From Collinsella sp. (GTDB taxonomy: Bacteria > Actinomycetota > Coriobacteriia > Coriobacteriales > Coriobacteriaceae), in NCBI GenBank assembly GCA_018380195.1, contig JAGZUC010000005.1, forward strand, positions 1 through 64,000: a DNA stretch of 64,000 bases, read 5' to 3'. How positions within the stretch are numbered: the stretch's first letter is position 1; each line of letters begins with the position of its first letter. The position numbers and the translations under genes are program-made. Below are positions 24,406 through 33,845 of this stretch, piece by piece. The notes below the pieces were generated by a model, which saw nothing but the letters and a program-made list of their open reading frames with translations, was not told where the DNA came from and searched no databases.

Positions 24406-25098
24406 CTAAACTGCACATTCCTCATGTTCGGCATCGAGACGCGCCTTAACGGCATCGGCGGCGATGTGGTACGAAAAGCCCTTACCCATCAAAAACCGGA
24501 CGAGCTTTTCGAATCCACGTGTCTCGGGAACACGACGCTTCGCGAGTAAAGCCGATGCGCGAGCCAAGTCGTCCTCCACGGCAAAATAATCCTCGGGATA
24601 GCCGGGGATATCATCGAGCACGACATGGCGGCGCTTGAGCTCGGTCTCAATCTTGCGCTGTCCCCAGCCACGTCGTTTGCGCTCCTCGATAAAGTACGAA
24701 CAAAAGCGGTTCTCATCTAAAAAGCGAAACTCAGTGGCACGCTGGACGGCGAAATCAATTGCGGGTTGGCGAAATCCGTAACGAGCGAGCTTGTCACGGA
24801 TTTCGCCCGTGGCATGGTCGCGGCGCGACAGCATCTCAGTCACCATGGTAAGCGCGCATTTACGCTCAATGAGCTGTACCGCCTCGCGAAACTCATCCCA
24901 ATCGCAGGGAAGTTCGGGGCGATTTTTAAGAAACAGGCGCGCAACACGAACAGGAATCCAGATGGATCGTTCAAAACCACCCTCGAGCTCGCAGTCGATA
25001 TGTGCACAAGGCTTTTTTGATGCATACCCACTCGAGAACGAGGAGGTCGCCTTCTTATCGGGGAAGACGACCGTGGCCTCGGTCACCGTATACGACAT
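24406..25098 (-). CDS. recX: RecA regulator RecX
   Basis: 230 residues. The RecX three-helix repeats appear as 'ALTMVTEMLSRRDHATGEIRDKLARYGF', 'RFCSYFIEERKRRGWGQRKIETELKRRHV' and 'KLVRFLMGKGFSYHIAADAVK'. It modulates RecA filaments. ATG 25098 is 11 bases after the recA stop, so it is expressed from the recA SOS promoter. The N-terminal 90 residues are longer than in short RecX proteins. Confidence 0.92.
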   Translation of the reverse strand: MSYTVTEATVVFPDKKATSSFSSGYASKKPCAHIDCELEGGFERSIWIPVRVARLFLKNRPELPCDWDEFREAVQLIERKCALTMVTEMLSRRDHATGEIRDKLARYGFRQPAIDFAVQRATEFRFLDENRFCSYFIEERKRRGWGQRKIETELKRRHVVLDDIPGYPEDYFAVEDDLARASALLAKRRVPETRGFEKLVRFLMGKGFSYHIAADAVKARLDAEHEECAV

Positions 25099-25109
25099 GA
25101 GGGCAACCG

Positions 25110-26255
25110 CTACTCGTCGTCATCGAGCATCGCGGAGCCATCGATGGCGTAAAGCTCATCGAACTCCTCAGTTTCGGGCTGATCGGTCAGCTCGACCTCG
25201 GACGGAGCATCGTCATCGAATTCAAGGCCGCAGGCGAGGCGAACCTTATGCTCGATCTCGTCAGCACAATCGGGGTGCTCGCGCAGGAAGGCCTTAGCGG
25301 CCTCGCGACCATTACCGAGCTTGTCCTCACCGTAAGCAAACCAAGAACCCATCTTTTTGCAGATACCGCACTCGACGGCCATGTCCAGAATCGAGCCCTC
25401 CTTAGAGATGCCCGTGCCGTACATGATGTCAAACTCGGCCGAGCGGAACGGAGCGGCCACCTTGTTCTTGACGACCTTGGCACGCACGCGATTGCCGATA
25501 ACCTCGTCCTTGAGCTTGATGCTGTCGATGCGGCGAATATCGATGCGCACCGAAGAGAAGAACTTGAGGGCGCGGCCGCCCGTCGTAGTCTCGGGGTTGC
25601 CGAACATGACGCCGATCTTCTCGCGCAGCTGGTTAATGAAGATGCAGGTCGTTTTAGATTTGGCGAGCGAGCCTGCGAGCTTACGGAGCGCCTGGCTCAT
25701 CAGACGGGCTTGAAGGCCGACCGTAGTGTCGCCGATCTCGCCCTCGATCTCGGCACGCGGAGTCAAAGCGGCGACAGAGTCGACGACAATGGCGTCGATG
25801 GCGCCAGAGCGAACGAGCATGTCGACGATCTCGAGCGCCTGCTCGCCCGTATCGGGCTGGGAAATGAGGACCTCATCGATGTCCACGCCGATACGCGCGG
25901 CATACGTGGGATCGAGCGCGTGCTCGGCATCAATAAATGCCACGACGCCGCCCATAGCCTGGGCCTCTGCCAAAATCTCGAGCGAAAGCGTTGTCTTACC
26001 GGAGGACTCGGGGCCGTAAATCTCGACGATACGTCCGCGCGGCACGCCGCCGATGCCCAGAGCGGCATCGAGGGCCAGGGCGCCCGTGGGAATGGCCTCG
26101 ACCTCGAGCTCGGGACCACCGTCACCGTACCTCATGATGGAACCCTGGCCGAATTTCTTCTCGATCTCGGCCTTGGTGGTGGCGATCATCTCATCGCGCT
26201 CTTTACCCGTCGTGCGAGCATGAACGGTACGTACGGGACCTGAATTCTTGGCCAT
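25110..26255 (-). CDS. recA: recombinase RecA
   Basis: 381 residues from ATG 26255 (GAGGAGGG upstream). Walker [10 protein letters not shown], '[11 protein letters not shown]', '[20 protein letters not shown]', and the L2/KAS blocks are present; an acidic tail ([16 protein letters not shown]) ends it. It forms the strand-exchange filament for repair and transformation and triggers LexA cleavage. Promoter and LexA box are at 26286-26314, with an 11-bp-phased repeat array further upstream shared with comEA. recX follows. Confidence 0.97.
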   Translation of the reverse strand: MAKNSGPVRTVHARTTGKERDEMIATTKAEIEKKFGQGSIMRYGDGGPELEVEAIPTGALALDAALGIGGVPRGRIVEIYGPESSGKTTLSLEILAEAQAMGGVVAFIDAEHALDPTYAARIGVDIDEVLISQPDTGEQALEIVDMLVRSGAIDAIVVDSVAALTPRAEIEGEIGDTTVGLQARLMSQALRKLAGSLAKSKTTCIFINQLREKIGVMFGNPETTTGGRALKFFSSVRIDIRRIDSIKLKDEVIGNRVRAKVVKNKVAAPFRSAEFDIMYGTGISKEGSILDMAVECGICKKMGSWFAYGEDKLGNGREAAKAFLREHPDCADEIEHKVRLACGLEFDDDAPSEVELTDQPETEEFDELYAIDGSAMLDDDE

Positions 26256-26285
26256 GAATAGCCCTCCTCTTAACAACCTGCATCG

Positions 26286-26314
26286 ATAATAAACGAACGG
26301 CTGTTCGTGGTCAA
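26286..26314 (-). promoter_or_regulatory. SOS promoter of recA with LexA box in the spacer
   Basis: On the minus strand, -35 TTGACC (complement 26309-26314) and -10 TATTAT (complement 26286-26291) have a 17-base spacer. The spacer contains the LexA box CGAACGGCTGTTCG (26294-26307). LexA bound there would block polymerase. Confidence 0.88.
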
Positions 26315-26344
26315 CCGTTCAGATAAATCATATGCAGCCGACCT

Positions 26345-26390
26345 TTCCAAAACCCAACCAAACGCCGACCAAAAACTGACCAAAAACTTG
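26345..26390 (-). promoter_or_regulatory. 11-bp-phased tandem repeat array upstream of recA
   Basis: Four consecutive 11-base units (plus strand, 26345-26355, 26356-26366, 26367-26377, 26378-26388), the last two identical (GACCAAAAACT), about 30 bases upstream of the recA -35. A 24-base window here (26367-26390) matches 55095-55118 upstream of comEA at 21 of 24 positions. One turn of DNA per unit suggests an activator bound on one face. Confidence 0.6.
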
Positions 26391-26481
26391 ACCGCAGGTG
26401 AACCAAGCAAGGCATGACGAGCAAGATTACGACTACTACCTGCACAAAGATCAAATTCGCCGGAGGTCCCTATCTCCACAA

Positions 26482-26505
26482 TTAAGGGGCCCGGAGGCCC
26501 CTTAA
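26482..26505 (-). terminator. probable terminator of cinA
   Basis: Perfect 10-bp stem TTAAGGGGCC / GGCCCCTTAA with a CGGA loop, eight bases after the cinA stop. The T-tract is poor on both strands, so termination may be partial and read into recA. Confidence 0.65.
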
Positions 26506-26512
26506 AACACGT

Positions 26513-27043
26513 CTATTCCATAGAATCGAGCACGCAGACAATGCGACCCAGTGCCTCCGCGACCGCATGGGCACGAACACACGAACGATCGCCCTCATAG
26601 TGACAACGAATGGAGTCCACGACCGGCACTCCCCCATCGGCCGAGCGATACGCCCAACCAATATAAAAAGTGCCAGCCGGATCGTCTTCGGTGCCTCCAC
26701 CGGGGCCGGCATAGCCCGTCGCGCTCACGGCAATATCGCTCTGATACAGCTCCAGCGAACCGGCAGCCATCTCTCGCGCCGTCTGATACGACACCGCGGT
26801 ATAGTGGTCGAGCGTCTCTTGCTTAACGCCGAGCACGCGATGCTTAATCTCGTCGCAGTACGTCACCGCACCGCCGCGCAGCACCGCCGAGGCACCGGGG
26901 ATATCGGCGATCGTCGAGGCGATCATGCCCGCTGCTAGAGATTCAGCCGTCGATACCGTCACACCACGAACGCTTGCACGCTCGACGATATCGGCTGCGA
27001 GCTCTTCATTGTGCGCGGCAATCTGCTCAAATGATTTCGTCAT
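26513..27043 (-). CDS. cinA: CinA-type nicotinamide-nucleotide amidase
   Basis: 176 residues from ATG 27043; GTG 27049 is an alternative start. The CinA C-terminal domain has 'VSTAESLAAGMIASTIADIPGASAVLRGGAVTY' (split at about 31-63) and 'SATGYAGPGGGTEDDPAGTFYIGW'. It deamidates NMN in NAD recycling. In streptococci cinA and recA form a competence-induced operon; here cinA is directly upstream of the recA promoter region. Only the C-terminal amidase domain is present, as in PncC; the N-terminal molybdopterin-binding-like domain of long CinA proteins is absent. Confidence 0.93.
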   Translation of the reverse strand: MTKSFEQIAAHNEELAADIVERASVRGVTVSTAESLAAGMIASTIADIPGASAVLRGGAVTYCDEIKHRVLGVKQETLDHYTAVSYQTAREMAAGSLELYQSDIAVSATGYAGPGGGTEDDPAGTFYIGWAYRSADGGVPVVDSIRCHYEGDRSCVRAHAVAEALGRIVCVLDSME

Positions 27044-27055
27044 GCCCACCAGGAC

Positions 27056-27694
27056 CTAGACCGAAAAGACGATCTTGCGGCAGTTCCAGAAGTACTGAGC
27101 GCCCGAGATAACGGTCAGGATAACGGCCACGGCGTACAGGAAGCGTGAGACGCCATAGAGACCGAGCAACAGCTCCGCAGGCCCCAACTGGAGGCCGGTC
27201 ATCGCAAAGACGCACAGGTAGCCGCAGATGGAGACCATCGTGGTCGCCGTCTTGTACTTGCCGAGTTTATCGGCGGCAACGACCACACCGGCCGCACTCG
27301 CGACCATGCGCAGGGCGCTCACCAGCAGCTCGCGGAACAGGATGATGAACACCGACCACACAGTAACGGCACCAAAGTCCAAGAACAGCAGCAGGGCCGA
27401 GAACACGAGCAACTTATCGGCGATGGGATCCAGGAACTTACCGAAGTCGGTGATCTCGTTGCGCGAACGAGCCAGGTAGCCATCAACCTTATCTGTGCAC
27501 GACAGGATGACGTACAGAATAAAGGCGGCGGCGGCGAGCGGGCCGTCGAAGGTGCTCCAATCCGTACCGGCAACGCTTGTGTGAGACAGCGCCGACACGA
27601 TCATGAACACCGGAATAAAGACGATACGCACGCACGTCACGATGTTGGCGGGCGTCCAGACACTCGTCAGTTCCTTATTACTCTCGTTAGCCAC
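27056..27694 (-). CDS. pgsA: CDP-diacylglycerol-glycerol-3-phosphate phosphatidyltransferase
   Basis: 212 residues from GTG 27694 (GGAGAG upstream). 'NIVTCVRIVFIPVFM' begins the first helix; the catalytic motif is complete in DKVDGYLARSRNEITDFGKFLDPIADK. Five to six membrane helices. It makes phosphatidylglycerol phosphate, the committed step of anionic phospholipids. Gap to rimO is 9 bases, to cinA 12: one operon. A second family member is at 6026-6730. Confidence 0.93.
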   Translation of the reverse strand: MANESNKELTSVWTPANIVTCVRIVFIPVFMIVSALSHTSVAGTDWSTFDGPLAAAAFILYVILSCTDKVDGYLARSRNEITDFGKFLDPIADKLLVFSALLLFLDFGAVTVWSVFIILFRELLVSALRMVASAAGVVVAADKLGKYKTATTMVSICGYLCVFAMTGLQLGPAELLLGLYGVSRFLYAVAVILTVISGAQYFWNCRKIVFSV

Positions 27695-27703
27695 GACGCT
27701 CTC

Positions 27704-29053
27704 CTACTCCACAACATGACCGATAAGCTCGTAGCAGAAGCTATCGGTAAACTCGACCGTCAGAATATCGCCCACAGATGCCTCGCTGGCATCCAGATGC
27801 ACCGCGCCATCGGAATCGGGCGCCTGGAACCAGGCATGTCCGATGAGCTCGGCACCGTCTTCGGTCTCCTCGATACCGTCGACGATCACCTGGGCGCGCT
27901 CGCCCAGGTGCGCGGCAGTCGCGGCAAAGCCGAGCGACTCGGCCAGGTCCATAGCCTCCTGGGCGCGCTCGAGCTTGACCTCCTCATCGACCTGCCCCTC
28001 CATCTTGGCGGCCAGGCTGCCCTCCTCACGCGAGTAGGCAAAGACGCTCGTGTAGTCGAAACCCACGGTGTCCATAAAGTCGATAAGATCGCGGAACTCG
28101 TCGTCGGTCTCGGTCGGGAAACCCACCATGGCCGTGGAGCGAATCACGATGCCGGGGATGCGCTCGCGCAGGTCGCGGAACAGATCCTCGAGCTCCTGGC
28201 GCGAACCGGAGCGACGCATGGCCTTAAGGATGCGCGCATCGCAGTGCTGCACGGGGATATCGATATAGGGCAGCACCTCGGGCGTATCGCGAATGGTCTC
28301 GATAAGCTCGTCAGTCATGCCCTCGGGCTGCAGGTAGAGTACGCGGACCCACACGTTATGAGGACGCACCGCCTCAGCAACGGCCTGCAACAGCTGCGCC
28401 AGATTGCGCGGCTCGCCCTCGGCGAGGTCCTCGTCGGCAAAGTCGGTACCCCAGATGCCCGTGTCCTGACCGATCAGAACGATCTCGCGCACGCCACCGG
28501 CGACCAGGTCGCGCACCTCGGAGATAATGCTCTCGGCATTACGCGAGTGATAACGACCGCGGATATACGGGATCATGCAGAAGCTACAGAAGCGGTTGCA
28601 GCCATCGGAGATCTTGACGTAGGCGACAGCGCCCTCGACGGTACGCTTGACCTGCGGAATATAGGCGGCAATCTCGCGCTCGACACCCAGCACGTCATCG
28701 ATGACCGCCACGATGCCGTCTTCCTCGTCGGCCTTCACAAAGGCCGCAACTTCGGGCAGCTCGTCGGGCAGGTCGTCGCCGTAGCGTGACGGCACACAGC
28801 CGCACATGACGATCGGGCAGGAACGAACGCCGTCCTGCACCTCATTGGCAAGCTCGAGCGTGGTCTCGATGCTCTCGGACGTTGCAGAGGCAAGGAACGA
28901 GCACGTATTGACGATGGCGATATCGGCATCCTGCGGATCGAATGCCTCCTCGTAGCCCGCGGCGGTCAGCAGCGAACGCATACGGTCGGTATCGACCTCG
29001 TTCTTGGCGCACCCGAGGGTGATATAGAGTGCGGAGCCCAACGGAGTATCCAT
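27704..29053 (-). CDS. rimO: ribosomal protein S12 methylthiotransferase
   Basis: 449 residues. 'LYITLGCAKNEVDTDRM' opens the UPF0004 domain, the radical-SAM cluster is CNRFCSFCMIPYIRGRY, and a TRAM domain with 'IVDGIEETEDGAELIGHAWFQAP' ends the protein. GCAKN instead of GCQMN and FCSFCMIP are RimO features. It methylthiolates Asp of S12. ATG 29053 with AAAGGA upstream. rimO next to pgsA and cinA is common in Gram-positives. Confidence 0.94.
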   Translation of the reverse strand: MDTPLGSALYITLGCAKNEVDTDRMRSLLTAAGYEEAFDPQDADIAIVNTCSFLASATSESIETTLELANEVQDGVRSCPIVMCGCVPSRYGDDLPDELPEVAAFVKADEEDGIVAVIDDVLGVEREIAAYIPQVKRTVEGAVAYVKISDGCNRFCSFCMIPYIRGRYHSRNAESIISEVRDLVAGGVREIVLIGQDTGIWGTDFADEDLAEGEPRNLAQLLQAVAEAVRPHNVWVRVLYLQPEGMTDELIETIRDTPEVLPYIDIPVQHCDARILKAMRRSGSRQELEDLFRDLRERIPGIVIRSTAMVGFPTETDDEFRDLIDFMDTVGFDYTSVFAYSREEGSLAAKMEGQVDEEVKLERAQEAMDLAESLGFAATAAHLGERAQVIVDGIEETEDGAELIGHAWFQAPDSDGAVHLDASEASVGDILTVEFTDSFCYELIGHVVE

Positions 29054-29079
29054 GTTGGAGAGCGGTCCTTTCGAATGAA

Positions 29080-29577
29080 TTAGCGGTAGTTGGTGAACTG
29101 CAGCGGCTGACCGTAGTCCTGGTCGCGCAGGAACTGGATCACGGTCTGCAGCGCATCCTTGGAAGCAGAGGAAACACGCAGTTTGTCGGCCTCGATCGTC
29201 ACCTTGACCTTGAGCTTCTGATCCTTAATGTCCTTATTGATCTTCTTGGCAGTCGTCTGGTCGATACCCTCGACGATGTGACCGAGCACGCGCACGGTAC
29301 CGCCCGATGCAGCCTGAGGCGCATCCCAGGACACGGCCTTAAGATCGATACCGCGCTTGATGAGCTTGGAGCTCAGGACATCGACGATCTGCTTGGAGAC
29401 AAAGTCGGCCGGGGCGTTGATCGTAAAGAGCTTGTCGCCCTTCGAAAGCTCGATCGTGGCGCCGGAGTCCTTCAGGTCATAGCGCTGGGAAATCTCGCGC
29501 GTGGTCTGCTGGAAGGCATTGTCGACCTCCTGCATATTGACCTCGGACACGACGTCGAAGCTGGAATCTTTAGCCAT
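29080..29577 (-). CDS. YajQ-family nucleotide-binding protein
   Basis: 165 residues, the usual length. 'SSFDVVSEVNMQEVDNAFQQTTREISQRYDLKDSGATIEL' (split over 5-44) is the family N-terminus, and 'QVFRVSSASKDALQTVIQFLR'-like text near the end completes two ferredoxin-like folds. In some bacteria YajQ binds cyclic-di-GMP; in others the role is unclear. It sits between the RodZ-like gene and rimO, 26 bases from each. Confidence 0.92.
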   Translation of the reverse strand: MAKDSSFDVVSEVNMQEVDNAFQQTTREISQRYDLKDSGATIELSKGDKLFTINAPADFVSKQIVDVLSSKLIKRGIDLKAVSWDAPQAASGGTVRVLGHIVEGIDQTTAKKINKDIKDQKLKVKVTIEADKLRVSSASKDALQTVIQFLRDQDYGQPLQFTNYR

Positions 29578-29603
29578 GGTTAATCCTTTCGCTTACGAGC
29601 GGC

Positions 29604-31064
29604 TTAGTAGCTGTCGTACGAATAGTCGTCTGAATAAGGCGTAGTCTGCCCGTCGGTGGCGGTATCGGTGCCGTCCGTGGACTGGGTATCGGTTCCGTCG
29701 GTGCCATCGGTGCCATCGGTGCCGTCGGAGCTCTCGCCGTCCTTGGAGTCGGTCGTCTCCTTCTTGGGAACGGTGATCGTCACGCGTGCCACGCCCGACG
29801 TCTTAGTGTCGTAGCGAACCTTTTCGCCGTTCTTGGTAACGGTGACATCGGAAGGCTTGGACGTGGTGATCTCGATCGAGGACTCGGGCGTGTATTCCTG
29901 CTCAAAGGGTCCGGTCGCCTGGGCGCCATAGACCGACTTGCCATCAACCTTGACCTCAATCCAAGCAGTCTTGCCCTTGGCAACGGAGATCTTGACCTTT
30001 GTGACCTCGTTCTCCTCCTTCTTGGCCGTCGTCTTGGCGGCGTCCGAATCGGTGGACTCGGTCTTCTTGGAAGACTTCTTAGTCGTTGTCTTGGTGGCAA
30101 CGGGCGTCTCGGGCGTCGAATCGGGCGCCGAGGAGCCGCAGCCACGTAGGAGCACCACGATGAGCACGATCAACAGCAGCGCCACGGCACCGATGCCGGC
30201 GTAAACGATACGAGGATCGAGACCGTTGTTCTGGGGAGCACGCCCACCGCCGCGTTCACGATTTGAACCACCGCGACCAGTGCCTTGGGGCATGCGACCG
30301 CGGTTATTGTCGGAACGACCGCGATAACTACCCTGACGCTGCATATTGCGCTGACCTGAGCGGGGGGCGAGCTCGCCGCGACCCTGGTAGTTGCGCTGGC
30401 CCGAACGAGGCTCTGAGGAGCGATGGCTATAAGGTTGTGACTGGGATCGAAGGCGAGGCGTCACCTGCGTAGTATCGGCGTCTGCATAGCCGCCGCGCGG
30501 ACGACCGGAAGAAACGCCACGGTACCCGCGATCGGAATAACCACCATCGCCGTAGCCGGCACGAGGGTCTCGTGCGACACCGCGGGCAGCGGGGAGTGCG
30601 CGCTCCTCAGGCGCCGGCGTGCTGCGAAAACGATCGCGCTGGGAACGAATCTCCTCGCTCGAGCCCGTCTCGGTAATATAGCCAGCCTGCTGAGGGCGCT
30701 GGCCATAACGCGTCGAACGCCCGCCCTGAACCATCAGGAAGCGGCCGTTGTCAACCGAGGAGCGCGAATTGACGTAGCCTGCGGCGTCCTGAAAACGACC
30801 ACCCTGCTGCGACGTCTCGCGCTCATATGCCATCAGATCGTCAAAATAAGCGTTGACGACCTCCCGCGGATTGAGGCCCAAAAAGCGCGCATAACTCGAA
30901 ATCATGCCCTGCGCATAGCCGCGCGGAGGCATCGATGCAAAATTGCCATTCTCGAAAAACTCGATGATCTGCGGCCTGATTTTGATGGTGTTGGCGACCT
31001 GCTGAATGGAAAGGCCCATTCGGCGACGCTGCTCGAGCAGCATGTCACCAAAGCGTGCAGCCAT
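29604..31064 (-). CDS. RodZ-like helix-turn-helix membrane protein
   Basis: 486 residues. The Xre-like helix-turn-helix at about 1-75 ('FGDMLLEQRRRMGLSIQQVANTIKI', split) is the RodZ type that contacts MreB or FtsZ-class filaments. Residues about 100-285 form a disordered Arg/Gly/Gln-rich tract, one membrane helix lies at about 287-308, and a DUF4115 domain follows at about 350-430. The tail has tandem Gly-Thr-Asp repeats. Overlaps the ftsK stop by one base (TGATG). Coupling to FtsK suggests a role in envelope growth or division. Confidence 0.85.
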   Translation of the reverse strand: MAARFGDMLLEQRRRMGLSIQQVANTIKIRPQIIEFFENGNFASMPPRGYAQGMISSYARFLGLNPREVVNAYFDDLMAYERETSQQGGRFQDAAGYVNSRSSVDNGRFLMVQGGRSTRYGQRPQQAGYITETGSSEEIRSQRDRFRSTPAPEERALPAARGVARDPRAGYGDGGYSDRGYRGVSSGRPRGGYADADTTQVTPRLRSQSQPYSHRSSEPRSGQRNYQGRGELAPRSGQRNMQRQGSYRGRSDNNRGRMPQGTGRGGSNRERGGGRAPQNNGLDPRIVYAGIGAVALLLIVLIVVLLRGCGSSAPDSTPETPVATKTTTKKSSKKTESTDSDAAKTTAKKEENEVTKVKISVAKGKTAWIEVKVDGKSVYGAQATGPFEQEYTPESSIEITTSKPSDVTVTKNGEKVRYDTKTSGVARVTITVPKKETTDSKDGESSDGTDGTDGTDGTDTQSTDGTDTATDGQTTPYSDDYSYDSY

Positions 31065-33844
31065 CAGAATCCTCCAAACTCACGATCTTCACGTGCCATC
31101 TCGGCGTCGACGGATTCCAGCGCGGCAAGGCCTTCTTCATCCAGCAGGACCTCGCGCGGCTTGGAACCGTCGGGCGGACCGACGACACCCTTTTCTTCCA
31201 GCATGTCCATAATACGCCCGGCGCGCGCATAGCCAACCTTCAGGCGGCGCTGCAGGCCAGATGTGGAGCCCAGCTGCGATTCCACCACAATATGAGCGGC
31301 TTCCCAAATAAGCGGATCGTCGTCCTGAGGCTCGGCAACGCCGATACGAACGATGCCGCCGCCACCTGCCATGGACATGGAGGCAGGTGCCACAGCCGAC
31401 AGGATCTCCTCATGGTAGTCGGGCTCACTTTGCGACTTAACGAACTCGACAATCTCGTTGATCTCGTCATCCGAAACAAAACAGCCCTGGATACGACGGG
31501 GCTTGCCCCAGTCGACCTTTGAGAACAGCATGTCACCCAAGCCGGTGAGCTTTTCGGCACCCATCTGGTCGATGATGACGCGGGAGTCGATGCCCGTTGC
31601 GACGTTGAAGGCGATACGGTTGGTAATGTTTGCCTTGATGAGACCCGTCACCACGTTAGAGCTCGGACGCTGAGTCGCCACGATAAGGTGGATACCGGCG
31701 GCACGGCCCAGCTGGGCGATACGCACAATCGACGCCTCGACATCCTTGCCGGCAACCATCATCAGGTCCGAGAGCTCGTCGATGATGATGACCAGGTAGG
31801 GCATCTTTTGCGGCGGGTTATCGTAATGCTCAAACTCGCCGGCGGCCTGCTTTTCGTTATAGGTCGAGATCTTGCGCACGTTCAGGCGCTCGAAGACCTT
31901 CAGGCGGCGCTCCATCTCGGACACCGCCCACTGCAAGGCACTCGCGGCCTGCTTGGGCTCGGTCACTACGGGCACGTAAAGATGCGGCAGGCCGTTATAG
32001 CCTGCGAGCTCGACGCGCTTGGGATCGACCATGATCAAGCGAACGTCCTCGGGAAGGGCGCGCATGAGCAGAGTCGTGATGATGGAGTTGATCATGACCG
32101 ACTTACCGGAACCCGTGGTACCGGCGATCAGCAGGTGGGGCATCTTAGCGAGGTCGGCGACGACCGGCGTGCCCTCTGCATCGCGGCCGATAGCAAGCTC
32201 GAGCGGACCGCCCTTAACATAGGGCAACACGTCGCCCAAGTTGACGTTCTGACGCTTGCGATTGGGAATCTCGATACCCACGAGCGAGGTGCCGGGAATC
32301 GGCGCAAAGATACGCACGGACTGTGCAGCAAGCGACAGTGCGATGTCGTCCTCAAGGCTCGAAATCTTGCTCACGCGCTCGCCCTCGCCGGGCTGCAGCT
32401 TAAAGGTCGTCACCGTGGGACCGGCAATCCAGCCGACGACGCGAGCGCTACGGCCAAACTCAAGCAGCGTGGACTGCAACGACTCGGCAGTCTGTTCCAG
32501 CTCCTTGTCCGAAGACGCGGCAGAAGCGGACTGAGGGTTTGCATGCAGGATTTCGAGCGGCGGAAGCTTAAGGCCGTCCTCTTCTTCGCCCTCGTTATCC
32601 GCGGGGGCATTGTCCGCTCCCCCATCGCTCGAAGTAGACGCCTCGGCAGCGCTCGCAACAGACGCATCGGCAACCTTGGGATGCTTGAGGAAATCAGGAA
32701 TTTGAGGGGCGGCCGAGACGGGATTCACGGCAAACGGCGGCTCGGACTCGTCGACCTTGTCCGGATCGTCCTCCATCGAAAGCTGGCCGGTCACCTGGCC
32801 GCGCCTGGCATGGCGACGCGGCAGCAAGGTCGTCTTGGCAGTCTCGATCGGAGCCTCGTCGTCCTCGTCATCGCCCTCGGTAAGCTCAATCTCGCTCTCG
32901 GACCAAGACGGGTCGGGTTCACTCGTATTGAGCTTGGGAGCCGTCTTGCTCTTCTTGGCATGACGGCGCGGCAGCAGCGTCGTCTTGGCGCGCTCGGCCT
33001 CCACGGCATCGGACACGTCGACAAACGGATCCTCGTCCTCGTCGTCATCGTCCAAAACCGGGTCCACATCGTTGCCCATGACCGTGGTCACGGCAGCATC
33101 GGAGCCCTTTTGACGAAGAATGCTCAGGTGAGGACGGGCAACGCCGGGCACCGACAGGGCCTCATCGTCACCCCACGGACTCGCGTTAACATCGGCACGA
33201 CGGCGCTCGGCAAAATCAGCCGCGCGGTCGCGAGCAGAGCGCAAAACGCCGCCCACCGAAAAGCCGATGATGACCAGGCCCACGACGACAAGGCCCAACA
33301 GGACCACCATCGCGATAGGCTTACCCAGGGCATTCTGCAGCGCACTCGCAATAAACGCACCAATGTAGCCACCCGAGGCGGACAGATTTTGCGGCGTGAA
33401 CATAAGGTCGCACGAGTCGCTCGTACCTGGCACCATCAACGAAAGAATGGAGACGACGGCGATAAAGACCACGGCGCCGCCCGCAACAGAGCGCGCGTTG
33501 AGCGGCGAGTCCTCGCCTAAAAAGAGCGTGGCGGCAAACAGCAAAATGACGATCGGCAGCACGTAGGCGCCCAGACCAAAGCCCAAGTGGTAGAAACCGG
33601 CAACCGCAGCCGTAACGGGCGCAGTCGCCGGCGAAATCACGGCAATAAAGGACGCAATCGCCAAGACGGCAATGACCACGCCGGCGATATCGCGGTTGGC
33701 CGAGGGCTCGACCAAGGGCTCGAAATCATCGAACTCGGACTCGTGACCCTTATTGGCACGCAGATGGGAACCGACACCCTTAGCAGATGCCGGTTGGTTG
33801 TTGGCCTTATTGCCTTTGGCGTTTTGTGCAGATCCGCGCGCCAA
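31064..33844 (-). CDS. ftsK: DNA translocase FtsK/SpoIIIE
   Basis: 926 residues. Four N-terminal membrane helices (about 55-190), a long acidic linker with two copies of 'KTTLLPRRHA', then the motor: Walker A GTTGSGKSVM, 'MVDPKRVELAGYNGLPHL' and Walker B 'LVIIIDELSDLMM'. The C-terminal winged-helix gamma domain ends it ('GSTSGLQRRLKVGYARAGRIMDML', split). It pumps DNA through the division septum. Start TTG 33844: GGAGG lies six bases before it, and the rnj stop is two bases upstream. Confidence 0.95.
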   Translation of the reverse strand: MARGSAQNAKGNKANNQPASAKGVGSHLRANKGHESEFDDFEPLVEPSANRDIAGVVIAVLAIASFIAVISPATAPVTAAVAGFYHLGFGLGAYVLPIVILLFAATLFLGEDSPLNARSVAGGAVVFIAVVSILSLMVPGTSDSCDLMFTPQNLSASGGYIGAFIASALQNALGKPIAMVVLLGLVVVGLVIIGFSVGGVLRSARDRAADFAERRRADVNASPWGDDEALSVPGVARPHLSILRQKGSDAAVTTVMGNDVDPVLDDDDEDEDPFVDVSDAVEAERAKTTLLPRRHAKKSKTAPKLNTSEPDPSWSESEIELTEGDDEDDEAPIETAKTTLLPRRHARRGQVTGQLSMEDDPDKVDESEPPFAVNPVSAAPQIPDFLKHPKVADASVASAAEASTSSDGGADNAPADNEGEEEDGLKLPPLEILHANPQSASAASSDKELEQTAESLQSTLLEFGRSARVVGWIAGPTVTTFKLQPGEGERVSKISSLEDDIALSLAAQSVRIFAPIPGTSLVGIEIPNRKRQNVNLGDVLPYVKGGPLELAIGRDAEGTPVVADLAKMPHLLIAGTTGSGKSVMINSIITTLLMRALPEDVRLIMVDPKRVELAGYNGLPHLYVPVVTEPKQAASALQWAVSEMERRLKVFERLNVRKISTYNEKQAAGEFEHYDNPPQKMPYLVIIIDELSDLMMVAGKDVEASIVRIAQLGRAAGIHLIVATQRPSSNVVTGLIKANITNRIAFNVATGIDSRVIIDQMGAEKLTGLGDMLFSKVDWGKPRRIQGCFVSDDEINEIVEFVKSQSEPDYHEEILSAVAPASMSMAGGGGIVRIGVAEPQDDDPLIWEAAHIVVESQLGSTSGLQRRLKVGYARAGRIMDMLEEKGVVGPPDGSKPREVLLDEEGLAALESVDAEMAREDREFGGF

Positions 33845-33845
33845 A

